DNA of 64,000 bases. It comes from Pseudomonadota bacterium (GTDB taxonomy: Bacteria; Pseudomonadota; Gammaproteobacteria; Burkholderiales; Burkholderiaceae_D). How positions within the stretch are numbered: the first letter of the stretch is position 1; every line of letters starts with the position of its first letter. The stretch covers positions 8,736 to 72,735 of the forward strand of contig JAEXJM010000021.1 in assembly GCA_023449275.1 (NCBI GenBank). The letters are read 5' to 3'. Both the position numbers and the translations under genes were made by a program. Of the stretch, positions 42,502 to 56,840 are shown piece after piece. Below the pieces are notes generated by a model. That model saw only the letters and a list, made by a program, of their open reading frames with translations. It did no database searches and had not been told where the DNA came from.

Positions 42502-44826
42502 TCAGGCATTTTCGGTATTGCAGGCCTGTTCTGAAGAGGGGGCTTCCCGTGAAATGCCTTCTTTTTCAGGGGATATGTCTTTTTCCTGAACCTTGACTGG
42601 CGATACTTCCACCAGGGGCATTTCCGGCAAGGGACAGGAAGGAAGCGGAGTATCGTCAAGAACGTCGACGGAGGGGAAGGATTCAGAAGCCGGTTTCACT
42701 TCTTCAATCAATTCTTTCTGTACGGTCGCGTCGTAAGTTTTTGCCAGACATTGCTGGGCACCGAAGGGGATTTGTTTTTTGCGCAGTTTGCGTCGTTTAT
42801 AGGTTCCGTTCGGTTGCAATTCCCATGAATTGGTATTGTCGCGAAGATAGTATTTCAGACCTTCCAGTATTATCCGTTTTTTCAGGGCAGGATCCAGAAT
42901 CGGGCAAGCCACTTCAATGCGCCTGAACAGGTTGCGTGCCATCCAGTCGGCACTGGAGATGTACAGATCGTGTTTCAGGTCGTTACGGAAGTAATAGATA
43001 CGTTCATGTTCGAGGAAACGCCCGATAATGGAACGTACACGTATATTTTCCGACAGGCCTGGCACACCGGGACGCAAGGCACATGCGCCACGCACGATCA
43101 GGTCGATTTTGACGCCTGACGCTGATGCCAGATAGAGCGCCCTGATGACGGATTCATCGATCAGCGAATTCATTTTCGCGACAATCCTTGCCGGGCGTCC
43201 TGCGCGGGCGATCCGGATTTCATTCAGAATCGCGCGGATCAGGTTCCTGTGCAGGGTGAACGGTGCCAGCCACAAATACTCGAGCCTTTTCGGTTTTGTC
43301 AGACTGGTGAGATGCATGAAGACTTCACTGACTTCATTGGTGATCTGGGGATGGGCTGTCAGAATGCCGAAGTCTGTATATATTTTTGTCGTGGTCGGAT
43401 GATAATTACCGGTGCCAAGATGGGCGTAATTCCGAAATGCGCCGTTTTCACGACGGATGACCAGAGACAGCTTGGCATGTGTTTTCAAACCCATCACACC
43501 ATAAACCACTTGCGCTCCGGCCTGTTCCAGCTGTTGGGCCCAGTCGATGTTCTGTTCTTCGTCGAAGCGGGCTTTCAATTCGACGATGACAACGACTTCC
43601 TTGCCCTTGTTGGCTGCATCCATCAGTGCTTCTATCAGGGCGGAAGTCACACCGGCCCGGTAAATCGTCTGCTTGATGACGACGACATCGGGGTCTTTCG
43701 CTGCCGCCCGTACGAAATCGACAACGGTCTGGAACGACTGGAAAGGATGGTGAAGCAGGATATCCTTTTTCTTCAGTGTCTCGAAAAGGCAAATGTCGTT
43801 ATTGGCATCCGGTGCGATCGAGGCCTGATAAGGCGGAAAATACATCGAGGGTGCCTTGACGAAATTGAAGATTTCCGAAAGGCGAACCATATTGACCGGT
43901 CCGTTCACACGATACATGTGGTTTTTATCGAGCCCGAACTCATTCAGCAGGAATTTCGCCAGATCGTCTGGACAGTTTTTGGCTATCTCCAGACGGACGG
44001 CTGATCCGAAATGCCTGTTTTGCAGGCTGACTTGCAGGGCTTCGCGCAAATTCTTGACTTCTTCCTCATCCACCCACAAATCGCTGTCACGCGTGACACG
44101 GAACTGTGAGTAGGCAATCACTTCACGTTCAGGAAAGAGATCGGATATATGGGCATGGATGATTGAAGTCAACAGACAGAATGTGATGCCATCACTGGAC
44201 AATTCATCCGGCAGTTTGATAACCCGTGGCAATACACGTGGAGCCTTGACGATCGCAATGGCACTCCCACGGCCGAATGCATCCTTGCCTGCGAGGGAAA
44301 TGATGAAATTCAGGCTTTTGTTGGCAACTTGGGGAAACGGATGTGCAGGATCCAGCACGATAGGTGTCAGAAGCGGCCGGATCTGGTTTTCAAAGTAGGA
44401 TTTGACCCATGCCCGCTGGGCTTCGGTGCGGTCATTGTGGCTGACGATATGAATCCCGCTTTTGGCCAGTCCTGGAAGGATTTTCCGGTTCAGGATGGCA
44501 TACTGGTAATCGACCAGTGCATGGCATTGGATACTGATTTTATGCAGCAGGCTGTTGGCGCTGACAGAAATCGGACTGTCAGGTGTCTGGCGTGCGTGCA
44601 AGCTGGAAACACGTATTTCGAAAAATTCATCCAGGTTGCTGCTGCCGATACACAGGTATCGCAATCTTTCCAGTAACGGAAGGTTTTCGTCTTCAGCTTG
44701 TGCGACAACCCTGCGGTTGAACTCAAGCAGGGAAAGATCACGGTTCAGGTACAGGTTCGGTTCCAATGAACCTGTCGGGAGATTCTGAATGGGTTTTGTC
44801 ACCGGTGACGTACTTTGTGAAGACAC
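42502..44826 (-). CDS. ppk: Polyphosphate kinase 1
   Basis: 774 residues, slightly long for the family. NRDLSLLEFNRRVVAQAEDENLPLLERLRYL is the typical N-terminus. Catalytic histidines lie in YAHLGTGNYH and DFGILTAHPQ. The C-terminal ~80 residues (Pro/Glu/Val-rich) are a low-complexity addition. It makes polyphosphate from ATP at the membrane. Confidence 0.95.
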   Translation of the reverse strand: MSSQSTSPVTKPIQNLPTGSLEPNLYLNRDLSLLEFNRRVVAQAEDENLPLLERLRYLCIGSSNLDEFFEIRVSSLHARQTPDSPISVSANSLLHKISIQCHALVDYQYAILNRKILPGLAKSGIHIVSHNDRTEAQRAWVKSYFENQIRPLLTPIVLDPAHPFPQVANKSLNFIISLAGKDAFGRGSAIAIVKAPRVLPRVIKLPDELSSDGITFCLLTSIIHAHISDLFPEREVIAYSQFRVTRDSDLWVDEEEVKNLREALQVSLQNRHFGSAVRLEIAKNCPDDLAKFLLNEFGLDKNHMYRVNGPVNMVRLSEIFNFVKAPSMYFPPYQASIAPDANNDICLFETLKKKDILLHHPFQSFQTVVDFVRAAAKDPDVVVIKQTIYRAGVTSALIEALMDAANKGKEVVVIVELKARFDEEQNIDWAQQLEQAGAQVVYGVMGLKTHAKLSLVIRRENGAFRNYAHLGTGNYHPTTTKIYTDFGILTAHPQITNEVSEVFMHLTSLTKPKRLEYLWLAPFTLHRNLIRAILNEIRIARAGRPARIVAKMNSLIDESVIRALYLASASGVKIDLIVRGACALRPGVPGLSENIRVRSIIGRFLEHERIYYFRNDLKHDLYISSADWMARNLFRRIEVACPILDPALKKRIILEGLKYYLRDNTNSWELQPNGTYKRRKLRKKQIPFGAQQCLAKTYDATVQKELIEEVKPASESFPSVDVLDDTPLPSCPLPEMPLVEVSPVKVQEKDISPEKEGISREAPSSEQACNTENA

Positions 44827-44972
44827 GGGCTATCCTGATCTTGGTCGTTATTTTTTAATGATAGCAAAAAAATATGACGGAATTATGACGAAAATCGGTT
44901 CGAGGGGTATGAAATGAAGAGACAGATGTTTCCGGGCGGCTTTTGTAAGACGTAAAGAGGCGACTGACATGT

Positions 44973-45000
44973 AAAAAGGCATCTGCATGGCGCAGATGCC
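44973..45000 (-). terminator. Terminator after Hsp20 gene
   Basis: GGCATCTGC / GCAGATGCC, 9-bp stem with 5-base loop; minus-strand T5 follows. Ends the hsp20 transcript. Confidence 0.75.
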
Positions 45001-45031
45001 TCAAGTAATGTGAGGAACAGGGAAGGAATGA

Positions 45032-45484
45032 TCAGTTGATGGTCAGCTGGGTTCTGGCTGCCCCCGGTTTTTTGGGGAGCTTCAGTTCCAGCACGCCGTT
45101 GTCGTATGTGGCTTCGGCCTTCGATTCATCCACTTCCTGAGCCAGCGAAAAGCTTCTGGACTGCATACCATAGTAACGTTCACTGCGAACCATTTTTCCG
45201 TTTTCTTCCTTTTTCTCTTCTTTGTTCAGTTCGTATTCAATCGTTACATAAGTACCTTCAACCGTGACTTTGATATCGTTCTTCGGAACGCCCGGGGCAT
45301 CCGCTTTCACGATGTAGGCATCGTCTGTTTCGGAAACGTCGATTTTGATGCGAGGTTCCGGTTCCCAACTGCTCCATGGCGCAGTCAGCCTGAAATTATT
45401 GAAAAATTCATCCAGATTTCGCAAAGGCTCGTAACGGGAAATGTCATTGTACGGGTGAATGTTCTGAAGATTGTTCTTTGCCAT
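45032..45484 (-). CDS. Hsp20/alpha-crystallin small heat-shock protein
   Basis: 150 residues. Alpha-crystallin domain from ~45 to 140 (IKIDVSETDDAYIVKADAPGVPKNDIKVTVEGTYVTI; SRSFSLAQEVDESKAEATYDNGVLELKLPK) with a C-terminal tail. Binds unfolding proteins. Good AAAGGA site before the ATG. No clear sigma32 promoter could be made out. Confidence 0.92.
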   Translation of the reverse strand: MAKNNLQNIHPYNDISRYEPLRNLDEFFNNFRLTAPWSSWEPEPRIKIDVSETDDAYIVKADAPGVPKNDIKVTVEGTYVTIEYELNKEEKKEENGKMVRSERYYGMQSRSFSLAQEVDESKAEATYDNGVLELKLPKKPGAARTQLTIN

Positions 45485-45645
45485 GATATGTCCTTTACAT
45501 AATCAGACCCGCCGTAAATCGGAAGGTTATGTGGTTTTGAGGGCTTGCGACGGTTTAATAAAAAGATAACCCGTTTCGTACAGGCTTTTTTGAGCAGACT
45601 CAAATCCGCAAATGTGGAAAAGCAAATAAAGCGTGAAATATTTTA

Positions 45646-45712
45646 TTAAAATAGGGGACGCAGTCATTGTTGAATATGAAACTAGTGTTTAAAATAGGGG
45701 GACATAGTAATG
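45646..45712 (+). repeat. Two left-hand repeats flanking the REP-type transposase
   Basis: TTAAAATAGGGG-(G)-AC occurs twice, at 45646-45659 and 45689-45703, the second followed by ATAGTAATG. They match the inverted copies at 46488-46510 and 46541-46555 on the other side of the transposase gene. Confidence 0.6.
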
Positions 45713-45746
45713 TCGATAATCTTGAATCCGATCAAATGAGGCATAT

Positions 45747-46442
45747 ATGGCACGTACGGCGCGACTGGTTTTACCGGGTCATCCACACCACATTTACCAG
45801 CAGGGAAATAACAGGCAGCCTGTTTTCATTGACGATGAAGATTTCAAAACTTTCCTGAACTGGTTGAAAGAAGCATCAAGACAGTTCAGGGTCGATATCC
45901 ATGCTTATGTCATTCTGGAAAATGCTTTTCATTTGCTGGCAACACCGGCGGATGAAACCGGACTGGCGCGCATGATGCAATGGGTGGGACGGTATTATGT
46001 GCCTTATTTCAACAGGAAATACGAACGTTCGGGAACGCTATGGGAAGGGCGTTTCAAAACGTCTATTGTAGATGCGGAAAACTGTCTGCTCGAATGTTGC
46101 CGTTTTATCGAATTCAAGCCTGTGCTGGCAGGGCTGGCTGTCCAGCCCGAAGGATATCAGTGGTCGAGCTATGCACACCATGCCGGTGTCAAACCGGATC
46201 CTGTTATCCGTGATCATGCCGTTTACTGGAATCTGGGCAATACACCTTTTGCAAGGGAGATGGCTTACAGGGATTTTTTCAACCGTTTTGGCCATTGGGA
46301 CAGTGCTGAACTGGATAAAATCCTGCTGTCCGGTTGGCCGTTTGGATCAGAAGATTTCAAGAAACAGCTGGAAATTCAGACTGAACGTCAATTCAGGATG
46401 GGAAAACGGGGGCGCCCGAGAAAAACCAAACCCGTCGAGTGA
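45747..46442 (+). CDS. REP-associated tyrosine transposase (RAYT), degenerate
   Basis: 231 residues. Y1_Tnp/HUH fold: RLVLPGHPHHIYQQGNNR, residues ~54-62 YVILENAFH, YYVPYFNRKYERSGTLWEGRFK, CCRFIEFKPV. The usual HUH motif NHVH is here NAFH, so one of the metal histidines (position 60) is Ala; QQGN replaces QRGN. Catalysis is doubtful. It lies alone between nested inverted repeats and ends with a basic tail (KRGRPRKTK). Probably a domesticated or dying relic. Confidence 0.8.
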   Translation: MARTARLVLPGHPHHIYQQGNNRQPVFIDDEDFKTFLNWLKEASRQFRVDIHAYVILENAFHLLATPADETGLARMMQWVGRYYVPYFNRKYERSGTLWEGRFKTSIVDAENCLLECCRFIEFKPVLAGLAVQPEGYQWSSYAHHAGVKPDPVIRDHAVYWNLGNTPFAREMAYRDFFNRFGHWDSAELDKILLSGWPFGSEDFKKQLEIQTERQFRMGKRGRPRKTKPVE

Positions 46443-46487
46443 GGGTGTTTTCTTCTGTTTTTCAACAAGTGTTTGTTATTTATTGCC

Positions 46488-46556
46488 AATTACTATGTCC
46501 CCTTTATAGATGTATATGAAGTTTTCCGTATTTTAATTAACTCTGACCCCTTTTAT
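46488..46556 (-). repeat. Right-hand inverted repeats flanking the REP-type transposase
   Basis: ATTACTATGTCCCC at 46489-46502 is the exact inverse of GGGGACATAGTAAT inside the second left repeat, and a second, looser copy (TGACCCCTTTTA, 46544-46555) pairs with the first left repeat. The arrangement is left1-left2-gene-right1-right2. Confidence 0.6.
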
Positions 46557-46632
46557 TTTTGTTGTCACAGAAAAAAAAGCGGTTTATTCTTTTTGCACAA
46601 GTTAATGAAACATATTGGAAAAAGAGGTCATT

Positions 46633-51318
<4,686 letters not shown>

Positions 51319-51358
51319 ATCAAGGTATGGACAAGGAAAAAGCGGATTGAGGTGAAAA

Positions 51359-52807
51359 ATGGGAAAAGTAACGGGATTCATGGAATTTGATCGTGTCGAG
51401 GAAGCGTATCTGGCACCTGTCGAGAGAGTCAGGAACTACAGGGAATTCACGTTGACGCTGGTTGACGATCAGGCACAGCAGCAGGGTGCCCGTTGCATGG
51501 ATTGCGGGATTCCATTCTGCAATAACGCTTGCCCGATTCATAATCTGATCCCGGACTGGAATGATCTGGTTTATCGGGGTGAATACCGGCAGGCACTCGA
51601 CAAGTTACAGGCGACAAACAATTTTCCGGAGTTTACCGGCCGTATTTGTCCGGCTCCTTGCGAACCTGCCTGTTGTCTGGGAGTGATCAGGGAGCCTGTA
51701 GGTATTCGGTCAATCGAACGGTTCATTATCGAAAAAGGCTGGGAAAAAGGATGGGTCGTGCCCCGGCCTGCCAGGACAAAATCGGGAAGAAAAGTGGCGA
51801 TTGTCGGTTCCGGTCCGGCAGGGCTGGCGGCTGCACAGCAACTCGCCCGTGTCGGACACGATGTCGTCGTATTTGAAAAGAACGACAAGATCGGTGGCCT
51901 GTTGCGCTACGGTATCCCGGATTTCAAGCTGGAAAAACAGATTATCGACCGCAGGCTCGAACAGATGAAGGCGGAAGGAGTCGTTTTCAGGACAGGCGTG
52001 CTGGTCGGCAGGAACTTGCCATCCCATATCCAGAATATGGCTTCTGAGGTCGTGGATCCTCAAACGCTCAGGGAAGAATTCGATGCCGTCATTCTGGCAT
52101 GTGGTGCCGAACAGCCCAGAACGCTGGATGTTCCGGGAGCGGATTTGCAAGGCGTTCATTACGCGATGGAGTTTCTGTGCGCACAGAACCGCAAGGATGC
52201 CGGTGAACGGGGGAAAAACCGTCTCTCTGCACAAGGCAAGCGGGTCGTTATCATTGGCGGCGGCGATACCGGTTCGGATTGTGTCGGGATTGCCAACCGT
52301 CAGGGAGCTACAAGTATCCTGCAAATCGACCGTAACGCCAGACTTCCTGACACTATCGACAAATCACTGGTCTGGCCTTACTGGCCGAAACGATTCACCG
52401 TTTCGTCTTCACAGGAAGAAGGCTGTTTGAGAGATTTCAGGATTCAGACCAAACGGATCGAGGGAAAGCGCGGCAGAGTCGAGAAAATCATTGCCTGCAG
52501 GGTCGATTACGTGGGGGGGCGCTATGTTGAGGAGCAGGGAAGCGAATTCTCGATTGAAGCCGATATGGTCTTGCTGGCGATGGGATTTGCAGGCCCTGCT
52601 GCGGAAGTGCTTGATTCTTTCGGTGTGCAAAAAGATTTTGCAGGCAATGCCATGGCGCCACTGGAGGGTGAAGCCCGATTCAGGACTTCTGTCGGAAAAG
52701 TGTTTGCCGCCGGTGATACGCGTCGTGGCCAGTCGCTGGTTGTCTGGGCGCTTCATGAAGGGCGGGAATGCGCGGAAGCGGTCGACCGTTTTTTGATGGA
52801 CAACTGA
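51359..52807 (+). CDS. gltD: Glutamate synthase small subunit
   Basis: 482 residues. N-terminal 4Fe-4S site CMDCGIPFCNNACPIHNLIPDW; FAD motif VAIVGSGPAGLAAAQQL; NADPH motif VVIIGGGDTGSDC; ending VFAAGDTRRGQSLVVWAL. It passes electrons from NADPH to GltB. 40 bases after gltB, same operon. Confidence 0.97.
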   Translation: MGKVTGFMEFDRVEEAYLAPVERVRNYREFTLTLVDDQAQQQGARCMDCGIPFCNNACPIHNLIPDWNDLVYRGEYRQALDKLQATNNFPEFTGRICPAPCEPACCLGVIREPVGIRSIERFIIEKGWEKGWVVPRPARTKSGRKVAIVGSGPAGLAAAQQLARVGHDVVVFEKNDKIGGLLRYGIPDFKLEKQIIDRRLEQMKAEGVVFRTGVLVGRNLPSHIQNMASEVVDPQTLREEFDAVILACGAEQPRTLDVPGADLQGVHYAMEFLCAQNRKDAGERGKNRLSAQGKRVVIIGGGDTGSDCVGIANRQGATSILQIDRNARLPDTIDKSLVWPYWPKRFTVSSSQEEGCLRDFRIQTKRIEGKRGRVEKIIACRVDYVGGRYVEEQGSEFSIEADMVLLAMGFAGPAAEVLDSFGVQKDFAGNAMAPLEGEARFRTSVGKVFAAGDTRRGQSLVVWALHEGRECAEAVDRFLMDN

Positions 52808-52970
52808 ATTAACAATCTGATACAAAAATCGTATCGAATATCGTCAATTATTGATGGCGGTTTGTTATATTGCGCCTGTTAAGGTAGTATCATTGCTGAC
52901 AATTAAATAATGGTGCCATCGGTTCTGGCATCCGTTAAAATATTTCTTTTAATATCGAGTTCATATCATT

Positions 52971-53852
52971 ATGAAAATCCAGGGCAGCATAGTCGCACTA
53001 GTCACTCCAATGAATGCCGACGGCAGCGTCGATCTCGACAGCATGCGTCGCCTGATGGACTGGCAGATTGAAGAAGGTACGGACGCTTTCGTTATTGTCG
53101 GAACGACAGGCGAATCCCCCACGGTCAATGTAGATGAACACGCCGAACTGATTCGGGTTGCGGTCGAGCATTCCGGAAAACGGGTTCCGATCATTGCCGG
53201 GGCTGGCGGCAATTCAACGGCAGAAGCCATTGTTTTGACACGTTATTCCAAAATGGCTGGTGCAGACGCGACGTTGCAGGTTGTACCTTACTATAACAAG
53301 CCGACCCAGGAAGGCATGTACCAGCATTTCAGGAGCATTGCCGAAGCGGTCGATCTTCCTGTCATTCTTTATAACGTTCCGGGCAGAACGGTTGCCGATA
53401 TGTCCAATGAAACGATTGTAAGACTGTCACAGGTAAAGAATATTATCGGTGTCAAGGACGCGACAGGCAATATTGCACGTGGCATTGATCTGTTACGTCA
53501 GGTGCCTGAGGATTTCTCGGTTTTTTCCGGTGACGATTCAACGGCACTTGCATTGATGTTGTGTGGCGCGAGAGGCAATATTTCGGTTGTCGCCAATGTC
53601 GCTCCGAAAAACATGCATCTGATGTGTTCTGCAGCCATCAAGGGGGATATCCAAACGGCGCGCAAGCTGAACAATCTCATGTTGCCCTTGAGCCAGCAGC
53701 TGTTTGTCGAACCCAATCCTGTCCCTGTCAAATGGGCGATGAAAGAAATGGGTATCATTCCTGAAGGTATCCGGCTGCCTCTGGTGACATTGTCGGAAAA
53801 ATATCAGGATGGCGTTCGCAAGGCTCTGAAAGAAAGCGGCGTGCTTGCCTGA
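52971..53852 (+). CDS. dapA: 4-hydroxy-tetrahydrodipicolinate synthase
   Basis: 293 residues. Catalytic Lys162 in IIGVKDATGN, Tyr134 in ILYNVPGRT, and TTGES loop (45-49). First step of lysine/diaminopimelate synthesis from aspartate semialdehyde and pyruvate. Starts own transcript; bamC follows 70 bases later. Confidence 0.97.
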   Translation: MKIQGSIVALVTPMNADGSVDLDSMRRLMDWQIEEGTDAFVIVGTTGESPTVNVDEHAELIRVAVEHSGKRVPIIAGAGGNSTAEAIVLTRYSKMAGADATLQVVPYYNKPTQEGMYQHFRSIAEAVDLPVILYNVPGRTVADMSNETIVRLSQVKNIIGVKDATGNIARGIDLLRQVPEDFSVFSGDDSTALALMLCGARGNISVVANVAPKNMHLMCSAAIKGDIQTARKLNNLMLPLSQQLFVEPNPVPVKWAMKEMGIIPEGIRLPLVTLSEKYQDGVRKALKESGVLA

Positions 53853-53922
53853 GTCCGGGCAGTTGACAAATCGGTAATGAATCGGATTTCCAGATCTAAT
53901 GGATGACGGGAAGTTGACACTT

Positions 53923-55101
53923 ATGGTTTTAAGCAAAAAAGTTGGTTCTCTTTTATTGGGATCGTTGACAGTCATAAGTTTGACGTCCTGTAGCGCATTC
54001 GACAGCCTGCTTGAAGCGGATCGTATCGATTACAAAAGCGAAACGCCAAAGACTCCGGGGCAACGGCTCGAAATTCCACCTGATTTGACACAGTTGCAAA
54101 GAGATAATCGTTATTCCATTCCTGAGACGACTTCTTCGGGTATCGTTACCGCATCAGACTATAATCAGAAACAGCAGGAAGCACGGCCCGCGCTGGCAGG
54201 CAATCCGGGTGTCGTGGCTCCGAAAGAAGCCACGGATATCCGTATCGAAAAACACGGAAGCCAGCGCTGGCTGGTCGTCAACAGACCCCCGGAAGAATTG
54301 TGGCCGCAGATCAAGGAGTTCTGGCAGGATAACGGTTTCCTGATCAATGTCGATTCTCCGGATACAGGGATCATGGAAACGGATTGGGCGGAAAATCGTG
54401 CAAAGATTCCTCAGGATTTCATCCGCCGCACCCTTGGCAAGGTTCTGGATTCGCTGTATTCCACAGGTGAGCGTGATAAATTCAGAACCCGTCTGGAACG
54501 CAATACGGATGGCACGACCGAAATCTATATCAGTCATCGCGGTGCACAGGAGGAACTGGTTGGCGTGAATCAGGATTCGACGGTCTGGACCTCGCGTCCA
54601 TCCGATCCTGAACTGGAAGCTGAATTCCTTTCCCGTCTGATGGTTCAGTTAAGTGACATCAACCAGAAAGAAAAGGTCAAGGCTAAAGCGCTTGCTGAAA
54701 GCAAGACTATCGTGTTGGCTTCCAAGGCGACGCTGGTCAAAGGAAACGACGCTTCCAAGGTGGTCGTGAATGAGTCCTTCGACCGTGTATGGCGTCGGGT
54801 CGGTCTGGCTCTGGATCGGGTCGGCTTTACAGTTGAAGACCGTGACCGTTCTCAGGGACTGTACTACGTCCGTTATGTCGATCAGGACAAGGATGCCAAG
54901 AATACACCGGAACAGCAAAAGGGCTTTTTTGCCAAGATGTTTACCTTCTCTGAAACAGAGAAAGTGGCACAACGTTTCCAGATCGCTGTCCGTGAGTTTG
55001 ATGGCAAGTGCGATATTGTCGTTCTTGATGACAAGGGCCAGCCTGAAACGACATCGACAGGCAAGAAGATCGTGAACCTGTTGTATGAACAGTTGCGTTA
55101 G
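53923..55101 (+). CDS. bamC: Outer membrane assembly lipoprotein BamC
   Basis: 392 residues from ATG 53923. Signal peptide ending LTSC (lipobox); N-terminal disordered segment, then two helix-grip domains (HGSQRWLVVNRPPEELWPQIKEFWQDNGFLI; DRVWRRVGLALDRVGFTVEDRD). Family NlpB/DapX, part of the BAM complex at the outer membrane. The position after dapA is conserved in betaproteobacteria. Confidence 0.9.
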   Translation: MVLSKKVGSLLLGSLTVISLTSCSAFDSLLEADRIDYKSETPKTPGQRLEIPPDLTQLQRDNRYSIPETTSSGIVTASDYNQKQQEARPALAGNPGVVAPKEATDIRIEKHGSQRWLVVNRPPEELWPQIKEFWQDNGFLINVDSPDTGIMETDWAENRAKIPQDFIRRTLGKVLDSLYSTGERDKFRTRLERNTDGTTEIYISHRGAQEELVGVNQDSTVWTSRPSDPELEAEFLSRLMVQLSDINQKEKVKAKALAESKTIVLASKATLVKGNDASKVVVNESFDRVWRRVGLALDRVGFTVEDRDRSQGLYYVRYVDQDKDAKNTPEQQKGFFAKMFTFSETEKVAQRFQIAVREFDGKCDIVVLDDKGQPETTSTGKKIVNLLYEQLR

Positions 55102-55125
55102 TCTTTTTTTGGATGGCGATCCGGT

Positions 55126-55911
55126 TTGAGGTTTACAAGTCTGGGAAGTGGCAGCAAGGGTAATTCGTTGCTGGTTTCGGCAAAGGAGGGCCTGACTTCC
55201 ACTACCGTTATGGTGGACTGTGGTTTTGGCGTGCGCGAGATAACGCATCGCCTGAAACGGGTGGGTTGCGAGCCATCCGGTTTGTCTGCCATCGTTGTGA
55301 CCCATGAGCATGGCGACCATGTGGGAAGTGCCTTGGCTCTGGCTAAACGCTATCAGATCCCATTATGGATGAGTTACGGTACCTTCCAGTCACTTGGGAA
55401 AGATTTTTCCGGAGTCGAGCTTAATTTTTGCCGTGATGGTGATGTTTTTTCCATAAACGATCTCCAGATTGCCGCTTTTACTGTTTCCCATGATGCGAGG
55501 GAACCTTTACAGTTTTGCATTTCCGATGGAAGGGTTAAATTCGGGATGCTGACCGATACCGGACAGGTCACTCCTCATATTTCAGGTGCCTTGCAGGGGT
55601 GTGACGCTCTCATGATCGAATGCAATTATGATGATCGGCTGCTTGAAAAATCAGCTTATCCCTATTATCTGAAAAAACGAATCAGCAGCATTTACGGGCA
55701 TTTATCCAATCATTGTGCGGCCAGTTTTCTGCATGAACATGGTCTGTCGAAATTGAAAACCGTCATAGGAGCACACCTGAGCCAGAATAACAATCTGCCG
55801 GAACTGGCGAAAATGGCGATTGATGCAGTTGTTGGCGGGAATGAAATTGAAGTGGTGATTGCGACCCAGGAGGAGGGCTTCGGGTGGCAGGAATTGGTGA
55901 AGTCAGGCTGA
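55126..55911 (+). CDS. YycJ/WalJ-like MBL-fold hydrolase
   Basis: 261 residues; TTG start at 55126 since no ATG fits. FTSLGSGSKGNSLLV, VTHEHGDHVG, FTVSHDA and LTDTG give the metal motif and ligands of YycJ-type proteins, thought to be DNA-handling nucleases. 24 bases after bamC, same operon. Confidence 0.85.
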   Translation: MRFTSLGSGSKGNSLLVSAKEGLTSTTVMVDCGFGVREITHRLKRVGCEPSGLSAIVVTHEHGDHVGSALALAKRYQIPLWMSYGTFQSLGKDFSGVELNFCRDGDVFSINDLQIAAFTVSHDAREPLQFCISDGRVKFGMLTDTGQVTPHISGALQGCDALMIECNYDDRLLEKSAYPYYLKKRISSIYGHLSNHCAASFLHEHGLSKLKTVIGAHLSQNNNLPELAKMAIDAVVGGNEIEVVIATQEEGFGWQELVKSG

Positions 55912-55941
55912 ACGGTCAGGGCTTTCGCCGTTTTTGACAAG

Positions 55942-55970
55942 AAAAAAGCCGATCCGGAGATCGGCTTTCT
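55942..55970. terminator. Terminator between MBL gene and lipoprotein gene
   Basis: AAAGCCGATC / GATCGGCTTT with CGGA loop; A-run before and T-run after, so it can serve both convergent genes. Confidence 0.8.
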
Positions 55971-55984
55971 TTACGAAGCAAGAA

Positions 55985-56266
55985 TTATTTCTTGGCAGCG
56001 TCTTTAGCAGCAGCTGCATCTTTAGCTGCGTCCTTAGCAGCGCCAGCAGCGTCTTTAGCTGCGTCTTTAGCGGCAGCAGCATCTTTAGCAGCTTCCTGAG
56101 CAGCAGGAGCGTCTTTAGCGGCAGGAGCGGCAGCGTCTTTAGCTGGAGCAGCAGGAGCAGCAGCTGGGGTTGCTTCAGCAGGTTTCTTTTCAGCTGGTTT
56201 TTCGCCAACTTTACATGCGGTCAGAGCCAGAGCCATCAGGCCAACGAGCAATAAAGACTTTTTCAT
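55985..56266 (-). CDS. Ala/Lys-repeat lipoprotein
   Basis: 93 residues. Signal peptide with LTAC lipobox (Cys18), then a Pro/Ala/Lys stretch (KPAEKKPAEATPAAAPAAP) and degenerate repeats of AAKDA units in about 60 residues, ending KK. Helical, positively and negatively alternating, reminiscent of Lpp-type or wall-spanning lipoproteins. Function unknown, but such small lipoproteins are often abundant. Confidence 0.7.
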   Translation of the reverse strand: MKKSLLLVGLMALALTACKVGEKPAEKKPAEATPAAAPAAPAKDAAAPAAKDAPAAQEAAKDAAAAKDAAKDAAGAAKDAAKDAAAAKDAAKK

Positions 56267-56840
56267 TTGTAATCCTTAATTAAATATAGGTTATTACCGG
56301 TAATTAAAATACTACATGAATAGAGTGTTCCCGAAAGCGCGAGTTACGCAACGACAACTCTCTAATAGCGCAGATTATAGCCACTTTTTCCGGATGTAGT
56401 CGCTGCTTTTTGATGTTTTTGCATCTGTTTTGCAATCGCGCAACAGGTTTTATACCTGGTTCAAACTGTTTAGGCTGGCTCAAACAAAAGATTGAGAAAT
56501 ATCACCATTGAATTTTATGGGAATAAGTTGCCTGAACATAACGATGACATGTTTTTTTTATTGAAAAAACATGTATTTAAGCTTTTTTATACATGATTGA
56601 GACTAATGGCTGGCCCCTCGTTTCTTTTGAAAAATCGGATTTCGTTTCAGACTGGAAATAATCCGATTTGTTGAAATGCGCGAAATTACAATTATGAAAA
56701 ATGAAAGGATCCGGAAAATCGTGCCAATCAGTTGAGAAAATAAATCGTTGGTGATGTTATATAAATAGTAAGCTCTCGTTTAAACTCTAATGAAACAGGT
56801 ATAATTTTTCACCTGCACAACAGGGCCATCAGGAGAAAGT
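56267..56840. other. Long AT-rich intergenic region with slyD promoter
   Basis: 574 bases with no supportable ORF. The right end has TATAAT at 56800-56805, about 36 bases before the slyD-like start; -35 unclear. A short hairpin around ACATGTTTTTT-ATTGAAAAAACATGT (56550-56574) is visible near the middle. Otherwise nothing recognised. Confidence 0.55.

Noticed and set aside
45485..45746. Sigma32 promoter for the Hsp20 gene
   Set aside because: No stretch fits the CTTGAAA-N-CCCAT pattern well enough.
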